Source of the DNA: Sandaracinus amylolyticus
Lineage (GTDB): Bacteria > Myxococcota_A > Polyangia > Polyangiales > Sandaracinaceae
Direction of reading: 5' to 3'
Assembly: GCF_000737325.1 (NCBI RefSeq)
Contig: NZ_CP011125.1
Location: forward strand, 5,890,001-5,954,000
DNA: 64,000 bases
Part shown: piece by piece, positions 28,236 through 39,915 of the stretch
Position numbering within the stretch: position 1 is the first letter of the stretch
Layout of the letters: every line of letters starts with the position of its first letter
Notes under the pieces: generated by a model
The model's input: the letters and a program-made list of their open reading frames with translations, nothing else
What the model was told of the DNA's origin: nothing
The model's database searches: none
Position numbers and translations under genes: made by a program

Positions 28236-30344
28236 TCAGCGCCCCCGATAGATGGCGACGACCGCGTCACGTCCCGTCGCGCTCAACGGAGCACCGCCGA
28301 ACGATGCGTCGCCCTCGAAGTTCGCGGCGAGCGTCACGAGGCCTTCCGGGCTTACCGCGATCGCACCGGTGTCCCATCCCGCTCCTCCGTATCGAGCGGA
28401 CCAGCGATGCGCGAGATCCACGGAGTACGACGCCATGACGACATCGCTGTAGCCCCCGAGCGCACCGAGCGATGCGCCGCCGAACGTCGCCGCGTCGCTG
28501 CTCTCTGCGATGCCGTAGAGCAGCCCCGCACCGTCGATCGCGATGCTCGTGAACTGCTCCGTGCCGCTGCCGCCGAAGCGCGCCGCTCGGACGAAGGACC
28601 CGTCGGTCGGCGAGAGCATCGCGACGAACGCGTCCTGGCCTATCGCGACCAGGTTCGTCGCGCCGAACGCAACGCTCCCGTCGAACGCTCCGGCAGCGAA
28701 GAGCGAGCCGCTCGGGTGGATCACGAGCCCGCGCACGTTGTCGGACTGAGCGCCTCCGAACGTGGTCGTCCAGCGGTGTTCGAGCGTGCTCGTCAGCGCA
28801 ACGACGAAACCGTCTGCGCCGCCGGCAGTGCGCGAGGGGCCGCCGAATGAGGAAGTGCCGGTGAAGTTCCCTGCGACGTACACAGAGCTCCCGTCGACAG
28901 CGAGCGTAGAGGCGCGCTCGCCGCCACTCGCCCCGAGCACACGGCCGCGCACCATCGCTCCGGTACCGGGCGCGAGGGCGATGACGAACGCGTCGTTGGT
29001 GCCCGACGACGTGTGCGTCGTCGCCCCGATGGTGAGCGACCGTCCGAACGTTCCGATGACGTAGATCGTGCCGTCACCGGCGACCGCGATGTCGGTGGCA
29101 CCCGTGTAGTACGCCGACGCGGCGGCGAAGCGCTGCGTCCAACGGAGCGTGCCCGCCGCAGTGAACGAAGCGACGAGCACACGGTTCTCGGTGTAGGGGT
29201 CAGAGGAAATCGGCGCACCCTCGCTGCCCGCGACGATCGGATTGCCCGAGGCGTCGAGCGCCACCGCCCCAAGCGCATCGGCGCCAGTCCCGCCGGTCTG
29301 CACCGCCCAGAGCGGTGCCCCAGCCGATGAGAACTTCGCGAGGAAGCCGTTCGCAATTCCGGTGCGCGTCAGGAGCGTCGATCCGATGGCGAGCGGCTGA
29401 CTGAATCCGCCGACGACATAGATGTCGCCGTTCGCGTCGACCGCGACATCGTTGAAGAACGCGCTCGGCGCGCCGGACGGAAGATCGACGTGCCGCTGCA
29501 TTTGCTGGCGCGGGAGCACGACACAGGTCGAGGCCTCGCACACACTGCCGACTCCGCACTGGTTGCGGCAGCTACCGCAGTGCGCGTTGGAAACCGTCAG
29601 CGACTCCTCGCAACCGTTCGAATAGACGCCGTCGCAGTCGTCGTATCCGGCCGCGCACGCGCTCACGATGCACTCGCCTGCCGAGCACGCGCGGGCAGTC
29701 GAGCGCGACACGGCCGGACAGGCGGCCGAGGCAGACGGGCCGTCGATTGCAGAATCGCAATCGTCATCTCGCCCGTTGCACACCTCCGCGACCGGTCCGA
29801 CCGCGCCGACACAATCACTCCACGCGCCGTCGACACACGACTGCGTGCCTGCGGCGCACTCGCCCTCCTCCGTTCCTCCGGCGCAGGCGCGCGCCCCGGT
29901 GCCCGCGCACGCGCAGCCCTCGTTCGCGCCGCCCTCGCAATCCTCGTTGCGCTCTTCGGCGTCGCAGACTTCGGTGCCGCCCGGCCGACACGACTCGCAC
30001 TCATCGTCGCAATCGCTCGCGTCGATGACGTAGCCAGTCGGCCTGTCGCACGCTCCGATCGTCTGCGCGGGATTGCCGAATCCGTCGCCGTCGGCGTCGC
30101 GATGGAAGATCTGCGTCTCGCAGGGCATCCCGCCGTCGCCCATGCCGCCATCGTCGAACGGGACGACTGCGCCGTCCGGCAACAGGCACGTGCGATCTTC
30201 GGCGCGCCATTCGCCGCCGTTCGGACATGCGCAGATGCCCCGGTCGCGATCGAAACGAAGGTCGGGGCCACACGCGACCTCGCACTCGCATCCAGCGAGC
30301 AGGGCGACGAGCACACACGACGACAACACCAGGACTGGTCTCAC
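28236..30344 (-). CDS. Secreted lipoprotein with MopE-type metal motifs and beta-propeller
   Basis: A 702-residue protein with a lipoprotein signal (LVALLAGC). Residues 20-230 are Cys-rich and contain MopE-like motifs: DADGDGFGNP with SDCDDE, and EVCNGRDDDCDSAIDG. Residues 260-700 form repeated blades (for example NDVAVDANGDIYVVGGF, FGGSGTEQFTSIAIDGAG) of an SBBP/NHL-type beta-propeller. The GTG start at 30344 has a GGAGGA binding site; longer frames upstream are antisense noise. Surface function unknown; calcium or copper binding is plausible from the motif. Confidence 0.87.
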   Translation of the reverse strand: MRPVLVLSSCVLVALLAGCECEVACGPDLRFDRDRGICACPNGGEWRAEDRTCLLPDGAVVPFDDGGMGDGGMPCETQIFHRDADGDGFGNPAQTIGACDRPTGYVIDASDCDDECESCRPGGTEVCDAEERNEDCEGGANEGCACAGTGARACAGGTEEGECAAGTQSCVDGAWSDCVGAVGPVAEVCNGRDDDCDSAIDGPSASAACPAVSRSTARACSAGECIVSACAAGYDDCDGVYSNGCEESLTVSNAHCGSCRNQCGVGSVCEASTCVVLPRQQMQRHVDLPSGAPSAFFNDVAVDANGDIYVVGGFSQPLAIGSTLLTRTGIANGFLAKFSSAGAPLWAVQTGGTGADALGAVALDASGNPIVAGSEGAPISSDPYTENRVLVASFTAAGTLRWTQRFAAASAYYTGATDIAVAGDGTIYVIGTFGRSLTIGATTHTSSGTNDAFVIALAPGTGAMVRGRVLGASGGERASTLAVDGSSVYVAGNFTGTSSFGGPSRTAGGADGFVVALTSTLEHRWTTTFGGAQSDNVRGLVIHPSGSLFAAGAFDGSVAFGATNLVAIGQDAFVAMLSPTDGSFVRAARFGGSGTEQFTSIAIDGAGLLYGIAESSDAATFGGASLGALGGYSDVVMASYSVDLAHRWSARYGGAGWDTGAIAVSPEGLVTLAANFEGDASFGGAPLSATGRDAVVAIYRGR

Positions 30345-30396
30345 GGTCTCCTCCGGAGTGAAAGCCGCCCCATCGACGCGCGGCGCGCGGCGTTGC

Positions 30397-31953
30397 TCAG
30401 CGCCTCTTGCGCAGCCTCGCGATCGCCACGTCGGGCGGCGGCTCGCTCTGCGCGGGGGTGAGCTCGTCCTCGACGACCAGCGGAGAGAAGAAGTTGTCCT
30501 TCTTGATGTACTCGTCGACACGGAACGCGAACTTGTAGCTCGGTGCCGCGCGCTGGTTGCAGTCGGTGCGCTCGCAGAAGCGACACGTCGTGCCCACCGG
30601 CACGACCATCTTCTGCGGGTCGACGAACGGCATCTCGTCGGCGTACGCGAGGTGCTTCGCGTTGTCGGCGTGGGTGCCGAGCCCGATCGCGTAACACGTG
30701 CCCTTCGCGAGCGAGCCACCGATCGGCTCCGCGATCACCTTCGCGAAGCAGAAGTAGATCGAGCCGTCGGGGAAGAGCGAGTACTGCTTCGCGATCGCGT
30801 GCGGCGTGAGGAACGCGGTGTGGACGATCCACTTCGGACAGCTGCCCGTGCCGTGCGGGAACTTCAGGCCCGTCGCGCTGTAGCGCTTCGAGATGTTCCC
30901 GGCGACGTCGACGCGCTGGAAGTGGAACGGCACCGCGCGCCGCTTGGGGTCGCTCAGGTTGCAGAGCCGATGCGCGACGGTCTCGTACGACGCGTCGAAC
31001 ACGTGCGCGAGGCGCTCGACGTCGTAGCGAAGTCGCTGCGCCTCGCGGAAGAACGTCTCGTACGGGAGCAGCACCGCGCCCGCGAAGTAGTTCGCGAGGT
31101 GGATCTTGAGGAGGCGCGCGGTCTGCGAGTGACCCGCGGTCGTCTCGGCGATGATCGGCTCGTGCAGCTTCTCGTCGTCGAGCAGGCGCAGCCCGATCGC
31201 GTGCGCGAGCTGGAAGAGACGACGATGCTCGGGCACGTCGCGCGAGATGCGCAGCACACCGCCCTCGCGATCGAGCCGCCGGATGACGGAGCTCGTCTCG
31301 CCACGCACCAGCTGCACGTGCACGTCCTGCTCGCGCAGCGCGCGCGTCAGCGCGTCGGCGGTCACGCGCTCGACCTCGGCGAGGCCGTGATCGCGACGCC
31401 ACTGATCCGCGCGCTCCTCGAGCGACGGGAACCAGTTGCCGACCTCCTCGAGGAAGTCGGTCACCTCGTCGAACGGCGAGTAGTCGAAGCCGTAGGGCTC
31501 GTCGCGCTCGCCGCTCACCGGCACCGCGGCGACGCCCGCATCGCGCTCCTGCTTCGCGAGATCGCGCAGCAGGTGATCGAGCTGCGAGCGCGTGTTCTTG
31601 TAGAGGTTGAAGAGCGCGGTGATCGTCGTCGCGACCTTCGGCTCGGCACCGAGCGTCGCGAGATCCTCGCGCGACAGATTGAGCGTGCGGAAGAGCGGCT
31701 CGTCGAGCAGACGCGCGAGCCCGTCGTCGACGCGCGGCTCGCCGAGCGACGACATGAAGTCCTCCATGCCGACGCCGTAGAGCTCGAGCGCCTGGAAGAG
31801 CAGCGGGAGCTGCACTGCGCGCTTGCCCTTCTCGATCAGCGAGAGGTACGCGGGCGACACCCCGAGACGTCGCGCGACGTCCGCCTGCTGCAGATCACGC
31901 TCGAGCCGCAGCTCGCGCAGCCGTCGCCCCATCGCCTCGTGCGCGTCGCGCAT
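30397..31953 (-). CDS. XRE-family regulator with IrrE-like domain (ScfR/RamB type)
   Basis: A 518-residue protein: an N-terminal helix-turn-helix (residues 6-60, LRELRLERDLQQADVARRLG), a long linker, an ImmA/IrrE-like region around residues 240-330 and a C-terminal Cys-containing domain (CRFCERTDC) typical of short-chain fatty acyl regulators such as RamB. Those sense acyl-CoA and control acetate/propionate metabolism in actinobacteria. The ATG at 31953 starts just before the HTH; an in-frame TTG 12 codons upstream is less likely. Same strand as the halogenase/hydroxylase genes and 68 bases after them, so it could control them, but that is unproven. Confidence 0.87.
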   Translation of the reverse strand: MRDAHEAMGRRLRELRLERDLQQADVARRLGVSPAYLSLIEKGKRAVQLPLLFQALELYGVGMEDFMSSLGEPRVDDGLARLLDEPLFRTLNLSREDLATLGAEPKVATTITALFNLYKNTRSQLDHLLRDLAKQERDAGVAAVPVSGERDEPYGFDYSPFDEVTDFLEEVGNWFPSLEERADQWRRDHGLAEVERVTADALTRALREQDVHVQLVRGETSSVIRRLDREGGVLRISRDVPEHRRLFQLAHAIGLRLLDDEKLHEPIIAETTAGHSQTARLLKIHLANYFAGAVLLPYETFFREAQRLRYDVERLAHVFDASYETVAHRLCNLSDPKRRAVPFHFQRVDVAGNISKRYSATGLKFPHGTGSCPKWIVHTAFLTPHAIAKQYSLFPDGSIYFCFAKVIAEPIGGSLAKGTCYAIGLGTHADNAKHLAYADEMPFVDPQKMVVPVGTTCRFCERTDCNQRAAPSYKFAFRVDEYIKKDNFFSPLVVEDELTPAQSEPPPDVAIARLRKRR

Positions 31954-32021
31954 GGGCAGCGGGATGCCACGCCTGTAAACGCGCGGCAATGAGATTGGTC
32001 AACGTGTAAATCGCGCGATTC

Positions 32022-34360
<2,339 letters not shown>

Positions 34361-34370
<10 letters not shown>

Positions 34371-36181
34371 GCCCCGCCCTCGATCACCGACGCGCGAGGC
34401 TCCACGACACGCACGAACCCCTTCAGCGCGGCGATGCGCACGAGGTCGAGCGCGGCCTTGCGCACCACGCGCGGATCGGTGCCCGCGGGCATCACGCTCG
34501 GCGCGCGCTCGAGCAGCTCGCTCACCGTGCGACAGCGCTGCAGCACCTCGGCGATCGGCGCGAGCGCGGCATCGATGCGCGCCGGGACGGCCGCGAGACG
34601 GTGCGTCATGTCGGGCTCTTCGGTGACGAGGTCGTGATAGACCTCGAGCGATCCGATCACGCCGCGCTCGAGGTTCGGCTCGGTGCGCAGATCGACGCGG
34701 AACGGCGCGACCAGCTCGAGCGCGCAGGCAGGCAGCACGTCGTGCGAGGGCACGCCGGGCACGTGGTAGATGCGCTCGAGGCCGCGCCCTCCGCCCGTGA
34801 TGCCCTGGAGCAGCGGCACCACGACCTCGGCCGCGGCACCGAGCGCGCGCGGCACCGGGAAGAAGCCCGCGGTCGCCATCGTGAACGCCTGGCGATCGCT
34901 CAGCGAGAGGCGCCCCGACGCGTTCACGAGCTGCTGCGCCTCCCACCACCACGAGGGCGCCGCCTTGTTGTTGCCGTAGAAGTAGCGCGCGAGGCGCAGG
35001 AACGCGCCGTACTCGCCGCGCAGGTAGTCCGCGTACGCGCGCCACAACGAGCTCGCCGGGAGATCGGCACGACGACGCGCGGTCAGCCAGGTGTACGCCG
35101 CGCGATGCCCGGTCTGCAGCGCGAGCGTCACGCCCGTCGAGAGGATCGGATCGACGAACATCGCGGCGTCACCCGCGGCCGCCCAGCCCTCGCCGACCGG
35201 CTCGCGCGCCCACGACGACCAGTCTCGGCACGCGCCGACGCGCGCGTTGCCCGGCAGGACGTCGTCGCGAAGCGTCGCGTTCTCGACGAGCCCCGCGACC
35301 TCGGGGCACGAGCGCAGCATCTCCCAGAAGAACGTCTCGAGATCGACGTCCTTCAAGCGATCCTTGAAGTGGCGCGTGTTCGTCACCGCGCCGACCGTCA
35401 TCAGGTCCTCGCCGAGCGGGAAGTACCAGATCCATCCCTTCTCGACCGCGGCGATGAAGACCGTCGAGCGATCCTTCGTGCCGCTGTACGTGACCTTCCA
35501 CTCCGCGTTCCGCAGATATCCGTAGACCGCGAAGTTGTTGAGCGAGTCGTCATGAATTCGCTGACCTCGCGTGAGCAGGCTCGACAGACCGCTCGCGTCC
35601 ATCACGAAGCCCGCGCGGATCGTCCCGCGCGCGCCCTGATCGTCCTCCCACGCGATCACGTGCGCACTCGTTCCCGGCACGCGCGTCACCGCGGTCGCGC
35701 GCGTGCCCTCGCGCACCTCGGCGCCGAAGCGCTCCGCGTTGCGCAGCAGGATGTCGTCGAACTTCGAGCGCTCGACGTTGAACGCGGAATACGGCGTGTC
35801 GCGCTTGTTGCCGTCGCCGAGCAGCGCCTCGAAGTCCTGTCCCGTGACCTCGATGATCTCCGCGCCGTCGTGCTTCGTCGTGGTGCGCAGCGTGAGGTAG
35901 TCCGCGTTCCACGGCTGACGATCGCGACCCCACACGAAGGTCACGCCCATCTTCTTCACGAAGGGCGACGCGAGCAGCGTCTCGTAGACGCCGAGATCCT
36001 TGAACACGCCGTTCGCAGCGGGGATCGTCGACTCGCCGATGCGCCAGCGCGGGAAGCGCTCCTTCTCGAGCACCAGGACGCGCGCCTCGGGTGCGTACTT
36101 CTTCGCGATCGCCGCGAACGTGCTGCCCGCGGGCCCTCCCCCGAGCACGACGCAGTCCACCATCTCCACGCTCGTCGCCAT
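34361..36181 (-). CDS. Flavin-dependent halogenase-like oxidoreductase
   Basis: A 606-residue FAD protein. GGGPAGS (residues 14-20) binds [12 protein letters not shown] (43-51) and [18 protein letters not shown] are typical of the tryptophan-halogenase/geranylgeranyl-reductase superfamily; WIWYFP (250-255) is close to the halogenase signature WxWxIP; a KK pair (76-77) lies where halogenases have the catalytic Lys. The C-terminal 200 residues are helical. A peptide-bound substrate is conceivable given the context, but hydroxylation or another oxidation cannot be excluded. ATG start with AGGAGAG upstream. It follows the short peptide gene by 75 bases and overlaps the next gene. Confidence 0.88.
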
Positions 36182-36215
36182 CGTCTCTCTCTCCTGGTGA
36201 TCGAAAAGGGCAAGC

Positions 36216-36248
36216 GCCCTCGGGCTCGTGCGCGACGAGCCCGAGGGC
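36216..36248 (-). terminator. Hairpin with T-run between the short peptide gene and the halogenase gene
   Basis: A perfect 14-base stem (gccctcgggctcgt and complement) with a five-base loop starts nine bases after the stop of the 51-codon gene. In the transcribed direction it is followed by gcttgcccttttcg, giving a short T-run. It looks like a partial terminator that would lower expression of the enzymes relative to the peptide. Confidence 0.65.
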
Positions 36249-36256
36249 AGCGCGTC

Positions 36257-36412
36257 TCAGAAGCCGAAGTTCACGTCGGTGAGCGGCGCGCTCTCGAGCT
36301 CGACGACCTCGAGCGTCTCCGCGCTCTCCTTCACCTCGAAGCGCTCGCGCGCCTCGCGGGTCTCCATGTCGATCGTCGCGTCGTGCTGCTGCTGGCTGTC
36401 GTTGCGCTCCAT
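36257..36412 (-). CDS. 51-residue acidic peptide, candidate modified-peptide precursor
   Basis: ATG at 36412 with AGGAGAG nine bases upstream, closely matching the binding site before the halogenase gene; stop at 36257. The first 40 residues are hydrophilic and rich in Glu (METREARERFEVKESAETL then EVVELES), and the end is APLTDVNFGF. No membrane helix or signal peptide. The layout resembles a leader peptide with a C-terminal core, and the tail contains Asp46 and Asn48, possible targets of the neighbouring Asp/Asn hydroxylase, plus Phe49 and Phe51. Not recognised as any known family. Function as a precursor is inference. Confidence 0.65.
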   Translation of the reverse strand: MERNDSQQQHDATIDMETREARERFEVKESAETLEVVELESAPLTDVNFGF

Positions 36413-36523
36413 GTGCTCTCTCTCCTGCGGTGGTTGGTTTGGGGGGTCGTGGACACACGTCGTCCGTTCGCGCGTCGAGCCCTCGGGCCCGCGCGTGCTC
36501 TTCTCGTCGGGTGGTGATCGCGC

Positions 36524-37330
36524 TCAGCGCGTCAGCAGCGCTGCGATCTCTTCGTCCGGCGGATGTCCGTCGGGCGGCGGCGCGAAGCAGAGGCGCGCGG
36601 TCTCGTGCACCGCGATCGCGACCTCTCGTCGCTCGCTCCCGCTGGAGCGCGCCACCACGCGGACCGTCTCCGCGACGTGATCTCCGTCGCTGCCGATCGC
36701 GCTGTGCACGCGCAGGCAGCGCGTCGCGCGCACGCCGGGCGCGAGGACGGCCTCGATGCGACTCACGTCCTCGGCGCGCACGGTCGTCGCGAGGCGCTCG
36801 AGCGCGTACGCGTACCCGACGCAGCGGATCGGATCGGGCGCGGTCGCGTAGCGCGTGAAGATCTCGACGAGGCGCGCTGCGATCGGCGGCATGATCGACG
36901 CGACCACGCGCTCGGCGTCGTAGCCCATCGCCGCGAGATCACGCAGCGCGAGCCGATCGTGGGACGTCTCTTCGCGCGCTCGGTCGCGCGCCCACGTCGC
37001 GAGCGCGTGGCGCCCGCGCGCCTCGAAGCGCGTCGCGGCCTCCTCGAGCAAGCGCGGCGTCGAGTGCGTCAGGTGATAGAGGCCCACGAGGCGCCACGCC
37101 CAACGGACCGGCGTGATCGCGGGCACGAGCTCTTCGCGCGCCGCGGAGAACGCCGCGCGGATCGCGCCGTCGAGCAGCCATCGCGTCGCGCGCTCGTGTT
37201 CGTCGTCGCTCGCGAAGCGCAGCGTCGGCGCGTCCTGCTGCACGTCCGCGCGCACGATCAGCGCGCGCTCCTCGCTCGCCATCACGCGCAGCTGCGGTGT
37301 GAGCTGCGCCCATTCGATCGTCGCGTTCAT
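36524..37330 (-). CDS. Heme-oxygenase-like (putative diiron) oxidoreductase
   Basis: A 268-residue all-helical protein. LVGLYHLTHSTPRLLEEA and REETSHDRLALRDLAAMGYD (residues 82-138) match the pattern of 'iron-containing redox enzyme' proteins with a heme-oxygenase-like diiron fold, with His86/89, Glu120/121, His124 and Asp131 as candidate ligands. Relatives oxidise amino acids, fatty acids or peptides. It lies 111 bases before the short peptide gene on the same strand and may start the operon. No signal peptide. Which residues bind metal and the substrate are not known. Confidence 0.7.
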   Translation of the reverse strand: MNATIEWAQLTPQLRVMASEERALIVRADVQQDAPTLRFASDDEHERATRWLLDGAIRAAFSAAREELVPAITPVRWAWRLVGLYHLTHSTPRLLEEAATRFEARGRHALATWARDRAREETSHDRLALRDLAAMGYDAERVVASIMPPIAARLVEIFTRYATAPDPIRCVGYAYALERLATTVRAEDVSRIEAVLAPGVRATRCLRVHSAIGSDGDHVAETVRVVARSSGSERREVAIAVHETARLCFAPPPDGHPPDEEIAALLTR

Positions 37331-37493
37331 CGTGGGCCACCGCTAGAGCAACCGAGGTGCCACGCCGTGCTCTTGAGCGATCGTTCATGATCTCCGGGAT
37401 CTCGTGCGCCGCGAGCGCGTGCGCGAACGGTGCGCGCCGCGTGCGCGCACGACGCCAATGGGTTGGCATCGCGCCAGCGCACGGGAGCGGGCC

Positions 37494-37523
37494 TTTACTC
37501 CCGCGGTGCGTTCCTCCTAGGCT
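37494..37523 (+). promoter_or_regulatory. Possible promoter of the superoxide dismutase gene
   Basis: TTTACT (37494-37499) and TAGGCT (37518-37523) are 18 bases apart, with a leader of about 125 bases to the ATG at 37654. The rest of the 323-base divergent region 37331-37653 shows no gene and no other clear signal; the promoter of the minus-strand gene at 37330 was not found. Confidence 0.35.
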
Positions 37524-37653
37524 CCCGTCTCCCGCACGTGCGGGCTCTCGCGCGCGCCCTCGGCGCGGTGGTCGCGAGGGCCTCTTTCGATGCGAGCCTC
37601 GGGTCCTAGAGAGCCCCGACGCCGCATCCCAGCAGAGACCCCGGAGGAAGATC

Positions 37654-38229
37654 ATGGCCTTCACGCTCCCCGAGCTCCCCTACGCGAAGGACGCGCTCGC
37701 GCCGCACATCTCGGCCGAGACGCTCGAGTTCCACCACGGAAAGCACCACGCGACCTACGTCACGAACCTGAACAAGTTCGTGGACCAGGATCCCTCGCTC
37801 CAGGGCAAGAGCCTCGAGGACATCATCCGCACGTCGAAGGGCCCCGTGTTCAACAACGCGGCGCAGGTGTGGAACCACACGTTCTACTGGCACTCGATGC
37901 GGCCGGGCGGCGGTGGTGAGCCGACGGGCGCGATCAAGGGCGCGATCGACAAGAGCTTCGGCTCGTTCGCGACGTTCAAGGAGCAGTTCAGCGCGAAGGC
38001 CGTCGGTCACTTCGCGAGCGGCTGGGCGTGGCTCGTGAAGAACGGCGACAAGCTCGAGATCGTCGACACGCACGACGCGGGCACGCCGCTCACGATGGAT
38101 CGCAAGCCGATCCTCACGTGCGACGTCTGGGAGCACGCGTACTACGTCGACTACCGCAACGCGCGCGCGAAGTACGTCGAGTCGTGGTGGAACCTGGTGA
38201 ACTGGGACCACGCGAACAGCCAGCTCTGA
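37654..38229 (+). CDS. sodB: Iron superoxide dismutase
   Basis: A 191-residue enzyme converting superoxide to peroxide and oxygen. It begins MAFTLPELPYAKDALAPHIS, typical of FeSOD, with metal ligands His27 (TLEFHHGKHH), His in NHTFYWHSM, and the DVWEHAYYVDY motif giving Asp and His. Full length. The ATG at 37654 has GGAGGA eight bases upstream; in-frame starts further up are not family-like. Followed by a terminator-type hairpin. Cytoplasmic. Confidence 0.97.
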   Translation: MAFTLPELPYAKDALAPHISAETLEFHHGKHHATYVTNLNKFVDQDPSLQGKSLEDIIRTSKGPVFNNAAQVWNHTFYWHSMRPGGGGEPTGAIKGAIDKSFGSFATFKEQFSAKAVGHFASGWAWLVKNGDKLEIVDTHDAGTPLTMDRKPILTCDVWEHAYYVDYRNARAKYVESWWNLVNWDHANSQL

Positions 38230-38248
38230 TCGCTGCCGCCGACCAAGC

Positions 38249-38277
38249 GAAGAGGCCGCCTCCGGGCGGCCTTCTTC
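38249..38277. terminator. Bidirectional terminator
   Basis: gaagaggccgcc-tccg-ggcggccttcttc, a stem with one bulge between sodB and the convergent cysteine-synthase-like gene. Confidence 0.7.
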
Positions 38278-38283
38278 GTTCCG

Positions 38284-39234
38284 TCAGCCGCAGACGTCCT
38301 GGAACAGATCGGTGCTGAAGTAGCGCTCCATGCGATCGCACAGCACCGTCGCGATGGTGTGCCCGGGCCCGAGGCGACGCGCGAGCGCGCGCGCCGCCGC
38401 GTAGTTGAGCCCGCTCGAAGGGCCCACCGGGAAGCCGCGACGACAGAGCGAGCGCGCCGCGTCGATCGCGTCGCGCTCGAGCACGCGCACGTCGTCGTCG
38501 AGCCCGATGCGCGCGGGATCGAGGATCGCGGAGAGCCCGTCGACCACGCCGGGGATCCCGCCGCAGATCTCGGGCTGGCCCGAGAAACACGGGCTGTTCT
38601 TCTCGGGCATCGCGCGCGCGACGCGCGCCGGATGACCTGCGTCGCGAAGCGCGCTCGCGATCCCCATCAGCGTCCCGCCCGTGCCGACACCCGCGACGAA
38701 GCCGTGGATCGTCGTGCCCACCTGCGCGATGAGCTCGGGCCCGGTGTGCCGCTCGTGCGCGCGCGCGTTGAGCGGGTTCTCGAACTGACGCGCGAGGAAC
38801 ACGCGCGCATCGCGCGCCGCCATCGCGCGCGTCTCCTCGATCGCGCCGACGAGACCGCCGGCCTGCGGCGTGAGCACGCACTCGCCGCCGTAGCGCTTGA
38901 TGATCAGCATGCGCTCGCGGCTGACGTTCTCGGGCATCACCGCGCAGAAGCGAACGCCGAGCGCGGCGCACGCCATCGCGAACGCGATCGACGTCGAGCC
39001 GCTCGACGCCTCGACGACGATCGAGTCCTCGCGGATGACGCCGGTCTCGACGCCGTGCGACAGGATGAACGCTGCGACACGATCCTTCGTCGAGCCGCTC
39101 GGCAGCAGGTACTCGAGCTTCAGCCAGATGGTGCAGCCGGTCTCGGGGTCGTCGATCGGCACGCTCGGCGTGCTGCCGGCGAGCCGTGAGAGCCACGCCT
39201 TTCGTTCGACGATCGAGCGCTGTGCGAGCGACAT
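38284..39234 (-). CDS. Cysteine synthase family PLP enzyme
   Basis: A 316-residue fold-type II PLP enzyme. The Schiff-base Lys is in GSTKDR (family usual: SVKDR), SSGSTSIAFA binds the substrate and GVGTGGTLMG the phosphate. The C-terminal GPSSGLNYAAA is also typical. It might be O-acetylserine sulfhydrylase, cystathionine beta-synthase or a related beta-lyase; the Val to Thr change at the Lys motif argues for caution. ATG at 39234 follows no recognised signal. Convergent with sodB. Confidence 0.88.
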   Translation of the reverse strand: MSLAQRSIVERKAWLSRLAGSTPSVPIDDPETGCTIWLKLEYLLPSGSTKDRVAAFILSHGVETGVIREDSIVVEASSGSTSIAFAMACAALGVRFCAVMPENVSRERMLIIKRYGGECVLTPQAGGLVGAIEETRAMAARDARVFLARQFENPLNARAHERHTGPELIAQVGTTIHGFVAGVGTGGTLMGIASALRDAGHPARVARAMPEKNSPCFSGQPEICGGIPGVVDGLSAILDPARIGLDDDVRVLERDAIDAARSLCRRGFPVGPSSGLNYAAARALARRLGPGHTIATVLCDRMERYFSTDLFQDVCG

Positions 39235-39276
39235 GCGGCGCAGTCTAGACGCGAACCAGCGCGCGCGGGGCTCCGG

Positions 39277-39282
39277 TATGCT
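39277..39282 (+). promoter_or_regulatory. Putative -10 box (TATGCT) of a near-leaderless gene
   Basis: TATGCT ends nine bases before the ATG at 39292, which puts the predicted transcript start about three bases upstream of the start codon. No ribosome binding site. Confidence 0.4.
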
Positions 39283-39291
39283 CACGCTTCG

Positions 39292-39915
39292 ATGCGCCGG
39301 TTGCTCGCGCTCCTGACGTGCCTGGGCGCGTGCGCGCCGGATGCGGCCGTGCACGAGACGGAGCTCGTCGCGTCGCAGATCGACCCGAGCGCGGGCACCG
39401 ACGAGCGCCCGAGCGTCGACGTCGTGCTCCACGGGCGCGTCGTGGCTCGTCGCGCGAGCGCGGCGGTGCGCCTCGGCGAAGGCGCCGCGTACCTCGCGCG
39501 CGACGGGCGCCTCGTCGTGATCGACGGCGCGGGGCGCGAGCGCTCGCTCGGCGACGACGTGCTCGCACCGCCGATCACCGACGGATCGCGGCTCGTGTGG
39601 TCGGACGCCCAGGCGACGATATTCGAGCTGCGCGACGCCGAGCCGGTGGAGCTCGCGCGCGCGCCCGGCACGATGGCGCCGCTCGCGATCCTCGAGGACG
39701 GCTCGATCGCGCTCGTCGGCAGCACGAACGGCGGCGTCGCAGGGCTCTGGATCCTCGACGACGAGCTTCGCTGCCTGACGAACTGCGCGCTTCGCACCGG
39801 ACGCGCGTGGGGCGACGACTACGTGCCTCCTCCGTCGGGCGCGTCGATCCATCGCGACGGAGAGCACGTCGTGTTCGTCGCAGCCGACGGCGTGACGCAC
39901 CGGGTGCCCCGATGA
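39292..39915 (+). CDS. Small lipoprotein of unknown function
   Basis: A 207-residue protein with a lipoprotein signal (LLALLTCLGAC). The body has strands like a partial beta-propeller (GEGAAYLARDGRLVVID, LAILEDGSIALVGS). Not recognised. Its stop overlaps the start of the M23 peptidase (ATGA), so the two are coupled and may work together in the cell envelope. Confidence 0.68.
   Translation: MRRLLALLTCLGACAPDAAVHETELVASQIDPSAGTDERPSVDVVLHGRVVARRASAAVRLGEGAAYLARDGRLVVIDGAGRERSLGDDVLAPPITDGSRLVWSDAQATIFELRDAEPVELARAPGTMAPLAILEDGSIALVGSTNGGVAGLWILDDELRCLTNCALRTGRAWGDDYVPPPSGASIHRDGEHVVFVAADGVTHRVPR

Noticed and set aside
31954-32021. Operator for the ScfR-type regulator formed by two TTTACA copies
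   Set aside because: Only two short copies with different flanks; no symmetry and no match to a known binding site that I could establish.
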